The translations under genes were made by a program, and so were the position numbers. The notes beneath the pieces are model-generated. The model searched no databases and was not told the DNA's origin. It was given only the letters and a program-made list of their open reading frames with translations. 8,843 nucleotides of DNA from a bacterium UBA2219 (GTDB taxonomy: Bacteria > Desulfobacterota > Deferrimicrobia > Deferrimicrobiales > Deferrimicrobiaceae), in contig DCUH01000014.1 of the NCBI GenBank assembly GCA_002327765.1, positions 7,315-16,157 of the forward strand, in the 5' to 3' direction. This document shows positions 1-5,681 of the stretch, in pieces (the stretch's first letter is position 1; each line of letters opens with the position of its first letter).

Positions 1-403
1 AGCCCGTGGGCCCGGTGACCAGCACCAGCCCGCGGGGCTTCTTGCAGAGCTCCTTCAGCACCGCCGGCAGCCCCAGCTCCTCGAAAGGCCGCACGCGGAA
101 GGGGATGGTCCGGAACGCCCCCGCGCACGCGCCGCGCTGCATGTAGATGTTGGCCCGGAAGCGGCTCAACCCCTTCACGCCGAACGAAAGGTCGAGCTCC
201 CAATCCTCCTCGAACCGCTGCTTCTGCGCCTCGGTCAGGATGCTGTAGCACAGCCGCTTCGTGTCCTGCGGCATCAGCGGCTCGTAGGCGAGCGGGACCA
301 GGCTGCCGTCCACCCGGATCGTCGGGGCGATCCCCGTCGTGATGTGGAGGTCGGAAGCCCCCTTCTCGTACATCTGGCTGAGCAGTTCCTGCATCGATAC
401 CAT
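1..403 (-). CDS. pilT: Type IV pilus retraction ATPase PilT, N-terminal part (truncated at window edge)
   Basis: PilT is the cytoplasmic hexameric ATPase that powers pilus retraction and twitching motility. The 134 visible residues start MVSMQELLSQ, continue with the family-typical ASDLHITTG (16-24) and IRVDG (29-33), then a PAS-like N-terminal domain with RFRANIYMQRG (81-91), and end at VLVTGPTG (127-134), the first half of the Walker A motif. The rest (Walker B, His box, C-terminal lobe) lies beyond the left edge. The ATG at 403 is preceded by an AGGGGAGAG Shine-Dalgarno sequence seven bases upstream. It follows pilB on the same strand with a 31-base gap, the pilB-pilT order common in delta-proteobacterial pilus clusters. 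A PilU-like paralogue cannot be fully excluded from the N-terminus alone, but the pilB neighbour favours PilT. Confidence 0.93.
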   Translation of the reverse strand, partial: MVSMQELLSQMYEKGASDLHITTGIAPTIRVDGSLVPLAYEPLMPQDTKRLCYSILTEAQKQRFEEDWELDLSFGVKGLSRFRANIYMQRGACAGAFRTIPFRVRPFEELGLPAVLKELCKKPRGLVLVTGPTG

Positions 404-410
404 TTCGCGT

Positions 411-419
411 CTCTCCCCT
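411..419 (-). promoter_or_regulatory. Ribosome binding site of pilT
   Basis: AGGGGAGAG on the minus strand lies seven bases before the ATG at 403. It supports that start over the methionine three codons further in. Confidence 0.7.
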
Positions 420-434
420 GTTCCCGCCGTCTCT

Positions 435-2132
435 TTAGTCCGGAGCGGTCACGCGCAGCACTTCCTCGATCGTCGTGACGCCTTCCTCGAGCTTCGAGAG
501 GCCGGCCTGCCGCAGCGTCTTCATCCCGAGGCGGACCGCCTCCCGCTTGATGTCGATCGCCGACCCGCCGCGCAGCACCAGGTCCTTGATCTCCTCCCGG
601 ATCGTCATCACCTCGTACAGCGCCACCCGGCCGCGGAAGCCGGTCCCGTTGCAGTCGTCGCACCCCTTCCCCTTCGCGGGCTTCGCGCCCTTGATCCGCT
701 CCGGCTTCATCCCGGCGTCCACCAGCGCCTTGGGGAGGACCTTCACCTCCTCCTTGCAGTGCTCGCAGACGCGGCGGGCGAGCCGCTGGGCGACGATGAG
801 GTTCAGGGAGGACGACACCAGGAACGGCTCGATCCCCATGTTGAGCAGCCGGGTGACGGTGCTCGGGGCGTCGTTGGTATGCAGCGTGGACAGGACGAGG
901 TGGCCGGTGAGGGACGCCTTCACCGCGATCTCCGCGGTCTCGTAGTCGCGGATCTCGCCCACCATGATGATGTCGGGGTCCTGCCGCAGGAAGGAGCGCA
1001 GGGCCGAGGAGAAGGTCAGCCCGATGTCCTCCTTCATCTGCACCTGGTTGATCCCCGCGAAGTTGTATTCCACGGGGTCCTCGGCCGTGGAGATGTTGTC
1101 CGCCGTCTTGTTCAGGTCGGACAGCGCCGAGTACAGCGTGGTGGTCTTCCCGGAGCCGGTGGGCCCCGTGACCAGGATCATCCCGTACGGCCGGTGGATC
1201 GCCGCCATGAACTCGGTGAGCTGCTGCGGCTCGAAGCCGAGCTTGCCCATGTCGAGCTGCAGGTTCGACTTGTCGAGGAGGCGCAGGACGATCTTCTCGC
1301 CGTAGATGGTGGGGAGGACGGAGACGCGGAAGTCCATCTCCCGCCCTTTCCCGATCTTCATCTTGATGCGGCCGTCCTGCGGCAGGCGGCGCTCGGCGAT
1401 GTCGAGCGAGGCCATGATCTTGAGGCGCGACGAGAGCGCGTTGCGCAGTCGCATGGGCGGGCGCATCACCTCGTAGAGGACGCCGTCGACGCGGTACCGT
1501 ACGCGGAACTCCTTCTCGTAGGGCTCGATGTGGATGTCGGACGCCCGCCGCTTGATCGCCTCGGTCAGGAGGTAGTTGGCCAGCTTGACGACCGGCGCAT
1601 CGTCGACGGCGCGCTCGAGGTCGGCGATCTCGTCCTGCTCCTCGCGGACGACCTCGAGGTCCTCGTCGAGGTCGGAGATGATGTCCTTGAACTCCATCGA
1701 GCGGTCGAAGAACTTGTTGATCGCTGTCGTGATGTCCCGCTCGGACGCGAGGACGAGCTCGACGGAGTAGCCGGTCTTGAACCCGATCCCGTCGACGATC
1801 GCCATGCTGGAGGGGTCGGAGACGGCAACGATCATCTTCGCGCCGACGCGGTTGATGGGGAGGGCGAGGTGCTTCTGCACCATCTCCTCGGGAAGCAGCC
1901 GCACGACCTCGGGGTTGATCTCGTACTTGGACAGGTCCACCACGGGCAGGCTGAACTGGCGCCCGAGGAAGGCGAGGAGCTCCTCCTCCTTGATGTACCC
2001 CGCCTTCACCAGGATCGTGCCGATCCGCTCATGGCTCCGTTCCTGGGTTTCGAGGGCGGTGCGAAGCTGGTCGGAAGTGAGCAGGTTCCCCTTGAGGAGC
2101 ATTTCCCCGATTTTCGTTGCGACGGTCGACAT
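435..2132 (-). CDS. pilB: Type IV pilus extension ATPase PilB
   Basis: PilB (GspE/PulE/PilB secretion ATPase family) drives pilin polymerisation at the inner-membrane base. The 565-residue length is normal. Residues 7-59 form two copies of the MshEN c-di-GMP-binding motif (see findings). SDIHIEPYE (198-206) opens the ATPase core. Walker A is GPTGSGKT (323-330), the Asp box AEDPVEY (350-356), Walker B DIIMVGEIRD (387-396) and the His box HLVLSTLHTND (411-421). A tetracysteine zinc site is present at C456, C459, C491 and C494. The ATG at 2132 has GGAGG upstream. It lies 50 bases after aroE and 31 bases before pilT. No key ATPase residue is missing, so it should be active. MshE or GspE are the alternatives; the adjacent pilT favours PilB. 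Confidence 0.96.
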   Translation of the reverse strand: MSTVATKIGEMLLKGNLLTSDQLRTALETQERSHERIGTILVKAGYIKEEELLAFLGRQFSLPVVDLSKYEINPEVVRLLPEEMVQKHLALPINRVGAKMIVAVSDPSSMAIVDGIGFKTGYSVELVLASERDITTAINKFFDRSMEFKDIISDLDEDLEVVREEQDEIADLERAVDDAPVVKLANYLLTEAIKRRASDIHIEPYEKEFRVRYRVDGVLYEVMRPPMRLRNALSSRLKIMASLDIAERRLPQDGRIKMKIGKGREMDFRVSVLPTIYGEKIVLRLLDKSNLQLDMGKLGFEPQQLTEFMAAIHRPYGMILVTGPTGSGKTTTLYSALSDLNKTADNISTAEDPVEYNFAGINQVQMKEDIGLTFSSALRSFLRQDPDIIMVGEIRDYETAEIAVKASLTGHLVLSTLHTNDAPSTVTRLLNMGIEPFLVSSSLNLIVAQRLARRVCEHCKEEVKVLPKALVDAGMKPERIKGAKPAKGKGCDDCNGTGFRGRVALYEVMTIREEIKDLVLRGGSAIDIKREAVRLGMKTLRQAGLSKLEEGVTTIEEVLRVTAPD

Positions 2133-2144
2133 GCTTTCCCGTTA

Positions 2145-2149
2145 CCTCC
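2145..2149 (-). promoter_or_regulatory. Ribosome binding site of pilB
   Basis: GGAGG on the minus strand lies 12 bases before the pilB ATG. It abuts a GC-rich stem-loop on its 5' side, and a TAA in the -1 frame of aroE begins directly after it. Confidence 0.65.
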
Positions 2150-2164
2150 GGCCGCCCTGCGGCC
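2150..2164 (-). repeat. Short GC hairpin in the aroE-pilB gap
   Basis: GGCCGC and GCGGCC form a perfect six-pair stem with a three-base loop, immediately 5' of the pilB GGAGG. There is no following T tract, so it is not an intrinsic terminator. It could affect access to the pilB ribosome binding site, or be a chance product of GC-rich DNA. Confidence 0.35.
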
Positions 2165-2182
2165 CGATCGATTCTACCCTAT

Positions 2183-3043
2183 TTAGAAATCCCGTTTTTC
2201 TAATTTTTTCAAACCTTTTTTTGCATAATCGAGAAAGATTCCTCCCGACACCTCCTTCCCCGTCCAGACGGCGAAGCTTCTCGCGGCCTGGCAGGCCAGC
2301 ATCGGGAGCCCGTCGATCGAAGACACCCCCACGGCGCGAAGCCGGCGCACGAGCCGGGTCCCACCGGCCCGGTAAACCAGATCGGCAAAACGGGCGGTTT
2401 TCTTTACCGCTTTGTGCGGAAAATCTTCCCACTCCCCGATCAGCCCCAGGGGGGTGCACTGGACGATGAGGTCGGCGTCCCCGAATGCCTCGGCAAGCGT
2501 GCGGGGGTCGATGCCACCCGTGGAAAAGGTTACCGACGGGAGCCGGGGGGAAAGGGCCCGCACGAAGTCCTCGGCCCGCCCGGAAGTCCGGTTGAGGACG
2601 GCGATGCGGCGCGCCCCCGCCCGCCCCAGGGCGAAGGCCACGCCCCGCGCCGCGCCGCCCGCCCCCAGAAGGACGACGCCGTCGTGGCGCCGGCCCCACC
2701 CGCGCCCCTCGAGCGCGTCCAGGAACCCTTCGCCGTCGGTGTTGTCCGCGTGCAGCCCCCCGTCCCGGACGACGAGGGTGTTGGCCGCCCCGCACGCCTC
2801 GACCTCCTCCGAACGGGTGTCGGAAAGCGCCGCCGCTTCCTCCTTGAACGGGATGGTGACGTTCCCCCCGAGGAAGTTCGCCTCCCGGACGAGACGCAGG
2901 AACGCCTCGAGGCGCCCTTCCGGGAGCTCCACGGGGACGTAGTGCAGGGGAAGCCCCAGTCGGGAGATGACCCCGTTGTGCATCGCGGGACTTAAAGAAT
3001 GCCCTATCGGGCGGCCGACAACGAAGAGCAGGGAGCGGTTCAA
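2183..3043 (-). CDS. aroE: Shikimate dehydrogenase (NADP+)
   Basis: AroE reduces 3-dehydroshikimate to shikimate with NADPH in the chorismate pathway. With a TTG start it has 286 residues, normal for the family. Visible motifs (start = 1): the shikimate-binding SLSP (16-19) and MHN (21-23), NVTIPFK with catalytic Lys67, ADNTDGEGF with catalytic Asp103, the dinucleotide loop GAGGAARG (127-134), the NADP-selective NRT (151-153), CTPLG (196-200) and GLPMLACQ with Gln252 near the C-terminus. The TTG at 3043 is chosen because it places the family-typical FVVGRPIGHSLSP about six residues from the N-terminus, and because the upstream HNH stop overlaps it (TTGA), which implies translational coupling; the local Shine-Dalgarno is weak. 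The open frame continues upstream to 3253, but that part is out-of-frame HNH gene. The 3' end is unusually AT-rich, with an A7 run (see findings). Confidence 0.95.
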   Translation of the reverse strand: MNRSLLFVVGRPIGHSLSPAMHNGVISRLGLPLHYVPVELPEGRLEAFLRLVREANFLGGNVTIPFKEEAAALSDTRSEEVEACGAANTLVVRDGGLHADNTDGEGFLDALEGRGWGRRHDGVVLLGAGGAARGVAFALGRAGARRIAVLNRTSGRAEDFVRALSPRLPSVTFSTGGIDPRTLAEAFGDADLIVQCTPLGLIGEWEDFPHKAVKKTARFADLVYRAGGTRLVRRLRAVGVSSIDGLPMLACQAARSFAVWTGKEVSGGIFLDYAKKGLKKLEKRDF

Positions 3044-3651
3044 TCCCGGAGCTCGAGGTTCCAGTAGGTGTAGTCGACGACGTTGAGGAACGGCACCCAT
3101 TCCTTGTGGATCGGCCGGCGTAGCGAGAAGGCGTACTCGGGCGACCAGCGCGGCGGCGCGGGCGCCGAGACCAGCCGCATCCCCGCGCGGTCGGGGGTCT
3201 CTCCCCCCTTCCGCTTGTTGCAGGGGACGCAGCTGCACACGATGTTCTCCCACGTGGTCTTCCCGCCCCGGGAGCGCGGCACCACGTGGTCGAGGTTGAG
3301 CTCGCTGGTGGGAAGGGTACGGCCGCAGTACTGGCAGGTGCTGCCGTCCCGGATGAACACGTTGCGGCGGCTGAACCGGACGTTGCGCCGCGGGATGCGG
3401 TCGTACGCGACGAGGACCACGACGCGGGGGACCCGCATGGCGCGCCCCACGAGGCCGACGGACTCCACTCCCTCCGCGACCGACAGGGCGCTCCAGGACG
3501 GGTAGTCGAACGTCTCGTACTGTTCGTTGATCGCCTTGGCGAGGCCTGAGTAGAGGAGGCAGAAGGCGCGCCGGGCCGTGGTGACGTGGACGGGGAAGAA
3601 GGCCCGGTTGAGGACGAGAACGCTCGAGTTCAGCATCTTCGGTACCGGCAT
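3040..3651 (-). CDS. HNH endonuclease-family protein, stand-alone type
   Basis: A 203-residue protein with an HNH (beta-beta-alpha metal) nuclease module in its second half: CQYCGR (106-111), LDHVVPRSRGG with Asp121-His122, Asn136 in WENIV, and CVPCNKRKGG (141-150). The CxxC pairs (C106/C109, C141/C144) should form a structural zinc site, and the DH/N residues are the expected metal and catalytic positions, so activity appears intact. The N-terminal region (SSVLVLNRAFFPVHVTTARRAFCLLYSG) is characteristic of a widespread stand-alone HNH family whose role I do not know. No methyltransferase or defence partner is beside it. The ATG at 3651 has AGGA eight bases upstream. It follows the FCD regulator after 40 bases and its stop overlaps the aroE start. 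Confidence 0.9.
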   Translation of the reverse strand: MPVPKMLNSSVLVLNRAFFPVHVTTARRAFCLLYSGLAKAINEQYETFDYPSWSALSVAEGVESVGLVGRAMRVPRVVVLVAYDRIPRRNVRFSRRNVFIRDGSTCQYCGRTLPTSELNLDHVVPRSRGGKTTWENIVCSCVPCNKRKGGETPDRAGMRLVSAPAPPRWSPEYAFSLRRPIHKEWVPFLNVVDYTYWNLELRD

Positions 3652-3666
3652 CGCATGATTCCTACT

Positions 3667-3695
3667 ACTCTACCCATCGCGCGAAACCCGGTCAA
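3667..3695 (-). promoter_or_regulatory. Possible sigma-70 promoter for the HNH-aroE-pilB-pilT run
   Basis: TTGACC (3695-3690) and TAGAGT (3672-3667) on the minus strand are separated by 17 bases. They match the -35 consensus at five of six positions and the -10 at four of six. The -35 box overlaps the stop codon of the FCD regulator. Transcription would begin near 3660, very close to the HNH start and inside its AGGA, so either the leader is minimal or the match is fortuitous. Confidence 0.3.
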
Positions 3696-4396
3696 TCCTT
3701 CTTCGCCAGCTCCTTGAGCAGGATCCTCTTCCCGTAGAGCGCGTTCTTCTGCACCAGCTTCTCGGCGAGGGCCGGGTCGCGCCTGCGGAAGGCGTCGACG
3801 ATCTCGGCGTGCTGGTCGATCGACCCCTCGACCTTCCCCGGCATGGCGAGGATCAGCCGGTACCGCTGGAACTGCGCCACCATCGTCTGCACGATCTGAT
3901 GGAGCCGGGCGTTGCCGGCGGCGCGCAGGAACGTGTCGTGGAACTCGTTGTGCAGCTCGAGCACCCGGCGCAGGTCCTTCTTCGCCGAGGCCGCCTGGAT
4001 CTGCCGGTTGACGGCCTCCATCCGGTCGATCTCGCTCTCGGTGAGCGTCATCGTCGCCAGGCGCGCGGCGTACCCCTCGAGGATCATCTTCAGGTCGTAG
4101 AAGTCCGAGACGTCCTGCGCTGAGAAGGAGGCGACGATCGCCCCCTTCCGGGGGATGACGGAGATGAACCCCTCGGTCTCGAGCTGCCGGAACGCCTCCC
4201 GTATGGGGGTCCGGCTGATCCCGAACTTCTCCGCGAGCTCCGGCTCGGCGATGCGCGCACCGGGCTTGAGCTGCCCGTTGACGATCGCGTTCCGGATGGA
4301 GGAGACGATCCGCTCGCGAAGGGTGAGGTGGCTGTCGATCCGGACTCTGAGCTTCTGCAACGTCGGCCCTCGGCTCTCCGTGAATCCTTTACGCAT
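3692..4396 (-). CDS. GntR-family transcriptional regulator, FCD subfamily
   Basis: A 234-residue DNA-binding regulator. The N-terminal winged helix (about 25-90) shows LRERIVSSIRNAIVNGQLKPG, LAEKFGISRTPIREAFRQLETEGFI and the wing RKGAIVA, typical of GntR proteins. The helical FCD ligand-binding domain covers about 95-225, with LKMILEGYAARLA, EFHDTFLRAAGN and DQHAEIVDAFRRRD. FCD proteins usually bind an organic acid through a metal held by Asp/Asn and three His. Here the corresponding positions appear to be His149, His153, His196 and Asn218, a somewhat altered set. It is divergent from the TIM-barrel gene and sits over a GTATAC operator candidate, suggesting autoregulation and control of that neighbour. 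The first ATG (4396) has no Shine-Dalgarno sequence; a TTG at 4360 preceded by GAGGG is a credible alternative start (222 residues). Confidence 0.92.
   Translation of the reverse strand: MRKGFTESRGPTLQKLRVRIDSHLTLRERIVSSIRNAIVNGQLKPGARIAEPELAEKFGISRTPIREAFRQLETEGFISVIPRKGAIVASFSAQDVSDFYDLKMILEGYAARLATMTLTESEIDRMEAVNRQIQAASAKKDLRRVLELHNEFHDTFLRAAGNARLHQIVQTMVAQFQRYRLILAMPGKVEGSIDQHAEIVDAFRRRDPALAEKLVQKNALYGKRILLKELAKKD
4367..4371 (-). promoter_or_regulatory. Candidate ribosome binding site for an alternative TTG start of the FCD regulator
   Basis: GAGGG on the minus strand lies six bases before the in-frame TTG at 4360-4358. The nominal ATG at 4396 lacks any such sequence and overlaps or precedes the expected transcript start. 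Confidence 0.4.
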
Positions 4397-4397
4397 A

Positions 4398-4421
4398 CAG
4401 TATACAAAAAAGGAAAGTCAA
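4398..4421 (-). promoter_or_regulatory. Operator and promoter elements of the FCD regulator gene
   Basis: Read on the minus strand, TTGTATACTG (4407-4398) matches the TTGTATACAA-type operator recognised by many FCD-subfamily GntR proteins at eight of ten positions, with a perfect GTATAC core. TTGACT (4421-4416) resembles a -35 box, and TATACT (4404-4399) resembles a -10 box but is too close to TTGACT (11 bases) to pair with it; TATGCG 18 bases downstream is the poorer match. Either way the operator overlaps core promoter elements, the arrangement expected for autorepression. Confidence 0.45.
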
Positions 4422-4450
4422 GGCGGTTTTTCCCCGGGCGGCCGCGCCCC

Positions 4451-4478
4451 TTGCCGAAGTGCCCCCGGATGGTATATT
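4451..4478 (+). promoter_or_regulatory. Promoter of the TIM-barrel gene, likely giving a leaderless transcript
   Basis: TTGCCG (4451-4456) and TATATT (4473-4478) are separated by 16 bases and match the sigma-70 -35 and -10 consensus at four and five of six positions. The expected transcript start, about 4484-4486, falls one to three bases before the ATG at 4487. No Shine-Dalgarno sequence exists between them. Confidence 0.5.
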
Positions 4479-4486
4479 TTCTCCCG

Positions 4487-5284
4487 ATGCCCTGGGTCAT
4501 CCATTCCACCGTCCCGTTCCCCATGCTCCGCGACGCGGAGACGGTCCGGGCGCTGCGCGACGCGGACGTCGGGCCGGAGATCTACTTCTCCGGGGAGACG
4601 CTCGACGGGCTTGCCCCCGCGGAGGCGGAGGCGCGGGCCTCGGCCCTCCGGGAGGCGGGGGTCCGCACCCTCACCTTCCACGCTCCCTTCCACGACGTCT
4701 GGCCCGGGGCCCACGACGAGGAGGCCCGGCGGTTCGCCGTGCGCCGCCTTTCCCGGGCGATCTCGCTGGCCCCCCTCTTCCGCCCCGAGGGGGTCGTCGT
4801 GCACGGCGGCTACTTCGGCTGGCTCTTCGACTTCCGGCCGGAGGAATGGCTCGAGTCCGCGAGACGCACCTTCGGCGAGCTGGCCGAAATCGCGGAGAAG
4901 GCCGGCACGCGGCTTTTCTTGGAGAACGTGTTCGACGAGGACCCGGCGCACCTGCTCCGGCTGCGGGAGGCGGTCGGATCGCCGCGCCTCTTTTTCTGCT
5001 TCGACCCCGGGCACGCGGCGCTCTTCTCGCGGGTGCCGCTCCACCGGTGGGCGGAGGCCTTCGGGAAGGCGATCGGGCTGATGCACGTGCACGACAACCG
5101 GGGGCAGCGGGACGACCACCTGCCCGCGGGCGAGGGGACGATCAACTACCGGGGGGTCCTGCTTGCCGCGATCGACGCCGGCGCCCGCCCCATCCTCACG
5201 GTGGAGCCCCACCGCAGGGAGCATTTCGGCCGCAGCGTCTCGGCGCTCCGCGCGATCCTGTCCTCGATTCCCGATCCCGCCTGA
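4487..5284 (+). CDS. Xylose isomerase-like TIM-barrel protein (AP endonuclease 2 / sugar isomerase-epimerase superfamily)
   Basis: A 265-residue metal-dependent TIM-barrel protein of the Pfam AP_endonuc_2 type, a superfamily of sugar isomerases, epimerases and endonuclease IV. Strand-end motifs are visible in order: FHAPFHD (64-70), VVVHGGYF (103-110), LFLENVF with Glu146, FCFDPGHA with Asp173 and His176, MHVHDN with His202, HLPAGEGTINY (211-221) and LTVEPH with Glu240. Glu146, Asp173, His202 and Glu240 match the four metal ligands of the sugar epimerase branch. The substrate cannot be told. Divergent placement with an FCD regulator suggests inducible sugar or sugar-acid metabolism. The start at 4487 is preferred because an upstream in-frame ATG at 4469 would lie within the promoter. 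It converges with the STAS gene, 16 bases between stops. Confidence 0.87.
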   Translation: MPWVIHSTVPFPMLRDAETVRALRDADVGPEIYFSGETLDGLAPAEAEARASALREAGVRTLTFHAPFHDVWPGAHDEEARRFAVRRLSRAISLAPLFRPEGVVVHGGYFGWLFDFRPEEWLESARRTFGELAEIAEKAGTRLFLENVFDEDPAHLLRLREAVGSPRLFFCFDPGHAALFSRVPLHRWAEAFGKAIGLMHVHDNRGQRDDHLPAGEGTINYRGVLLAAIDAGARPILTVEPHRREHFGRSVSALRAILSSIPDPA

Positions 5285-5300
5285 AGCCGCCCGGCCCGGT

Positions 5301-5681
5301 CTACATCTCCCGGATCCCCTCCTCCGGAGACCGCGAGAGGAATTCGAGCGCCTCCCGCTCCGTCTCGAACGACCGGACGTACTTCGTCAGGCCGGTCACC
5401 TGGAAGAGATCGCGGTTGAGGCGGTTGACCTCGCAGAAAGCCATCCGGCCCTGCTCCTCCATCACCTTCTCGACGACCCCGATGATGAACGAGATGCCGA
5501 TGCTGTTGACCATGCGGGTCTGCCCGAAGTTCAGGAGGAGGCAGCGCGCGCCGCACCCCATCCTCGACCCCACGAGCTTTTCGACCTCTTCCCCCAGCGA
5601 GCTGTTCAGGTAGCCGCCGATGTGAACCACCAGGGTCCTGCCGTCGTCCCTAAGGTCGACCTTCATTTCAGAAAGGCTCAT
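5301..5681 (-). CDS. STAS-domain protein, anti-anti-sigma factor-like
   Basis: A 126-residue single-domain STAS protein of the SpoIIAA/RsbV kind. The pattern MKVDLRDDGRTLVVHIGGYLN, then CLLLNFGQTRMVNSIGISFIIGVV, fits the beta-alpha fold; Ser60 aligns with the phosphorylated serine of SpoIIAA, where the usual DSSG reads NSIG. In the known partner switch an RsbW-type kinase phosphorylates this serine, and the unphosphorylated form binds the kinase and frees its target. The ATG (5681) overlaps the stop of the preceding ATPase-kinase gene as ATGA, so the two are almost certainly translated together and probably interact. No sigma factor or PP2C phosphatase is encoded here, so the regulated output is unknown. 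The replacement of Asp by Asn next to the serine is seen in some STAS proteins and does not by itself argue against phosphorylation. Confidence 0.92.
   Translation of the reverse strand: MSLSEMKVDLRDDGRTLVVHIGGYLNSSLGEEVEKLVGSRMGCGARCLLLNFGQTRMVNSIGISFIIGVVEKVMEEQGRMAFCEVNRLNRDLFQVTGLTKYVRSFETEREALEFLSRSPEEGIREM

Noticed and set aside
339..2186. 615-codon open frame on the plus strand opposite pilB
   Set aside because: It is antisense to the clearly conserved pilB, and its translation is rich in Leu, Asp, Val and Arg without any recognisable domain; long antisense frames are expected in GC-rich genes.
3044..3253. 70-codon upstream extension of the aroE frame
   Set aside because: It lies inside the HNH gene in another frame, has an Arg/Ala-rich composition, and would add residues absent from the AroE family.
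3040..3651. HNH gene as part of a restriction or anti-phage system
   Set aside because: No methyltransferase, specificity subunit, helicase or mobile element is nearby, and its neighbours are a metabolic regulator and aroE.
4436..4449. GGGCG/CGCCC inverted repeat in the divergent region
   Set aside because: A five-pair stem with a four-base loop, no T tract, at a base composition where such repeats are frequent; no function can be argued.
4328..4486. 53-codon upstream extension of the TIM-barrel frame
   Set aside because: It overlaps the FCD regulator gene and the TIM-barrel promoter, and the added residues do not look like part of the barrel.
5285..5300. Possible shared terminator between the convergent TIM-barrel and STAS genes
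   Set aside because: The 16-base gap has neither a stable stem nor a T tract; no intrinsic terminator is visible.
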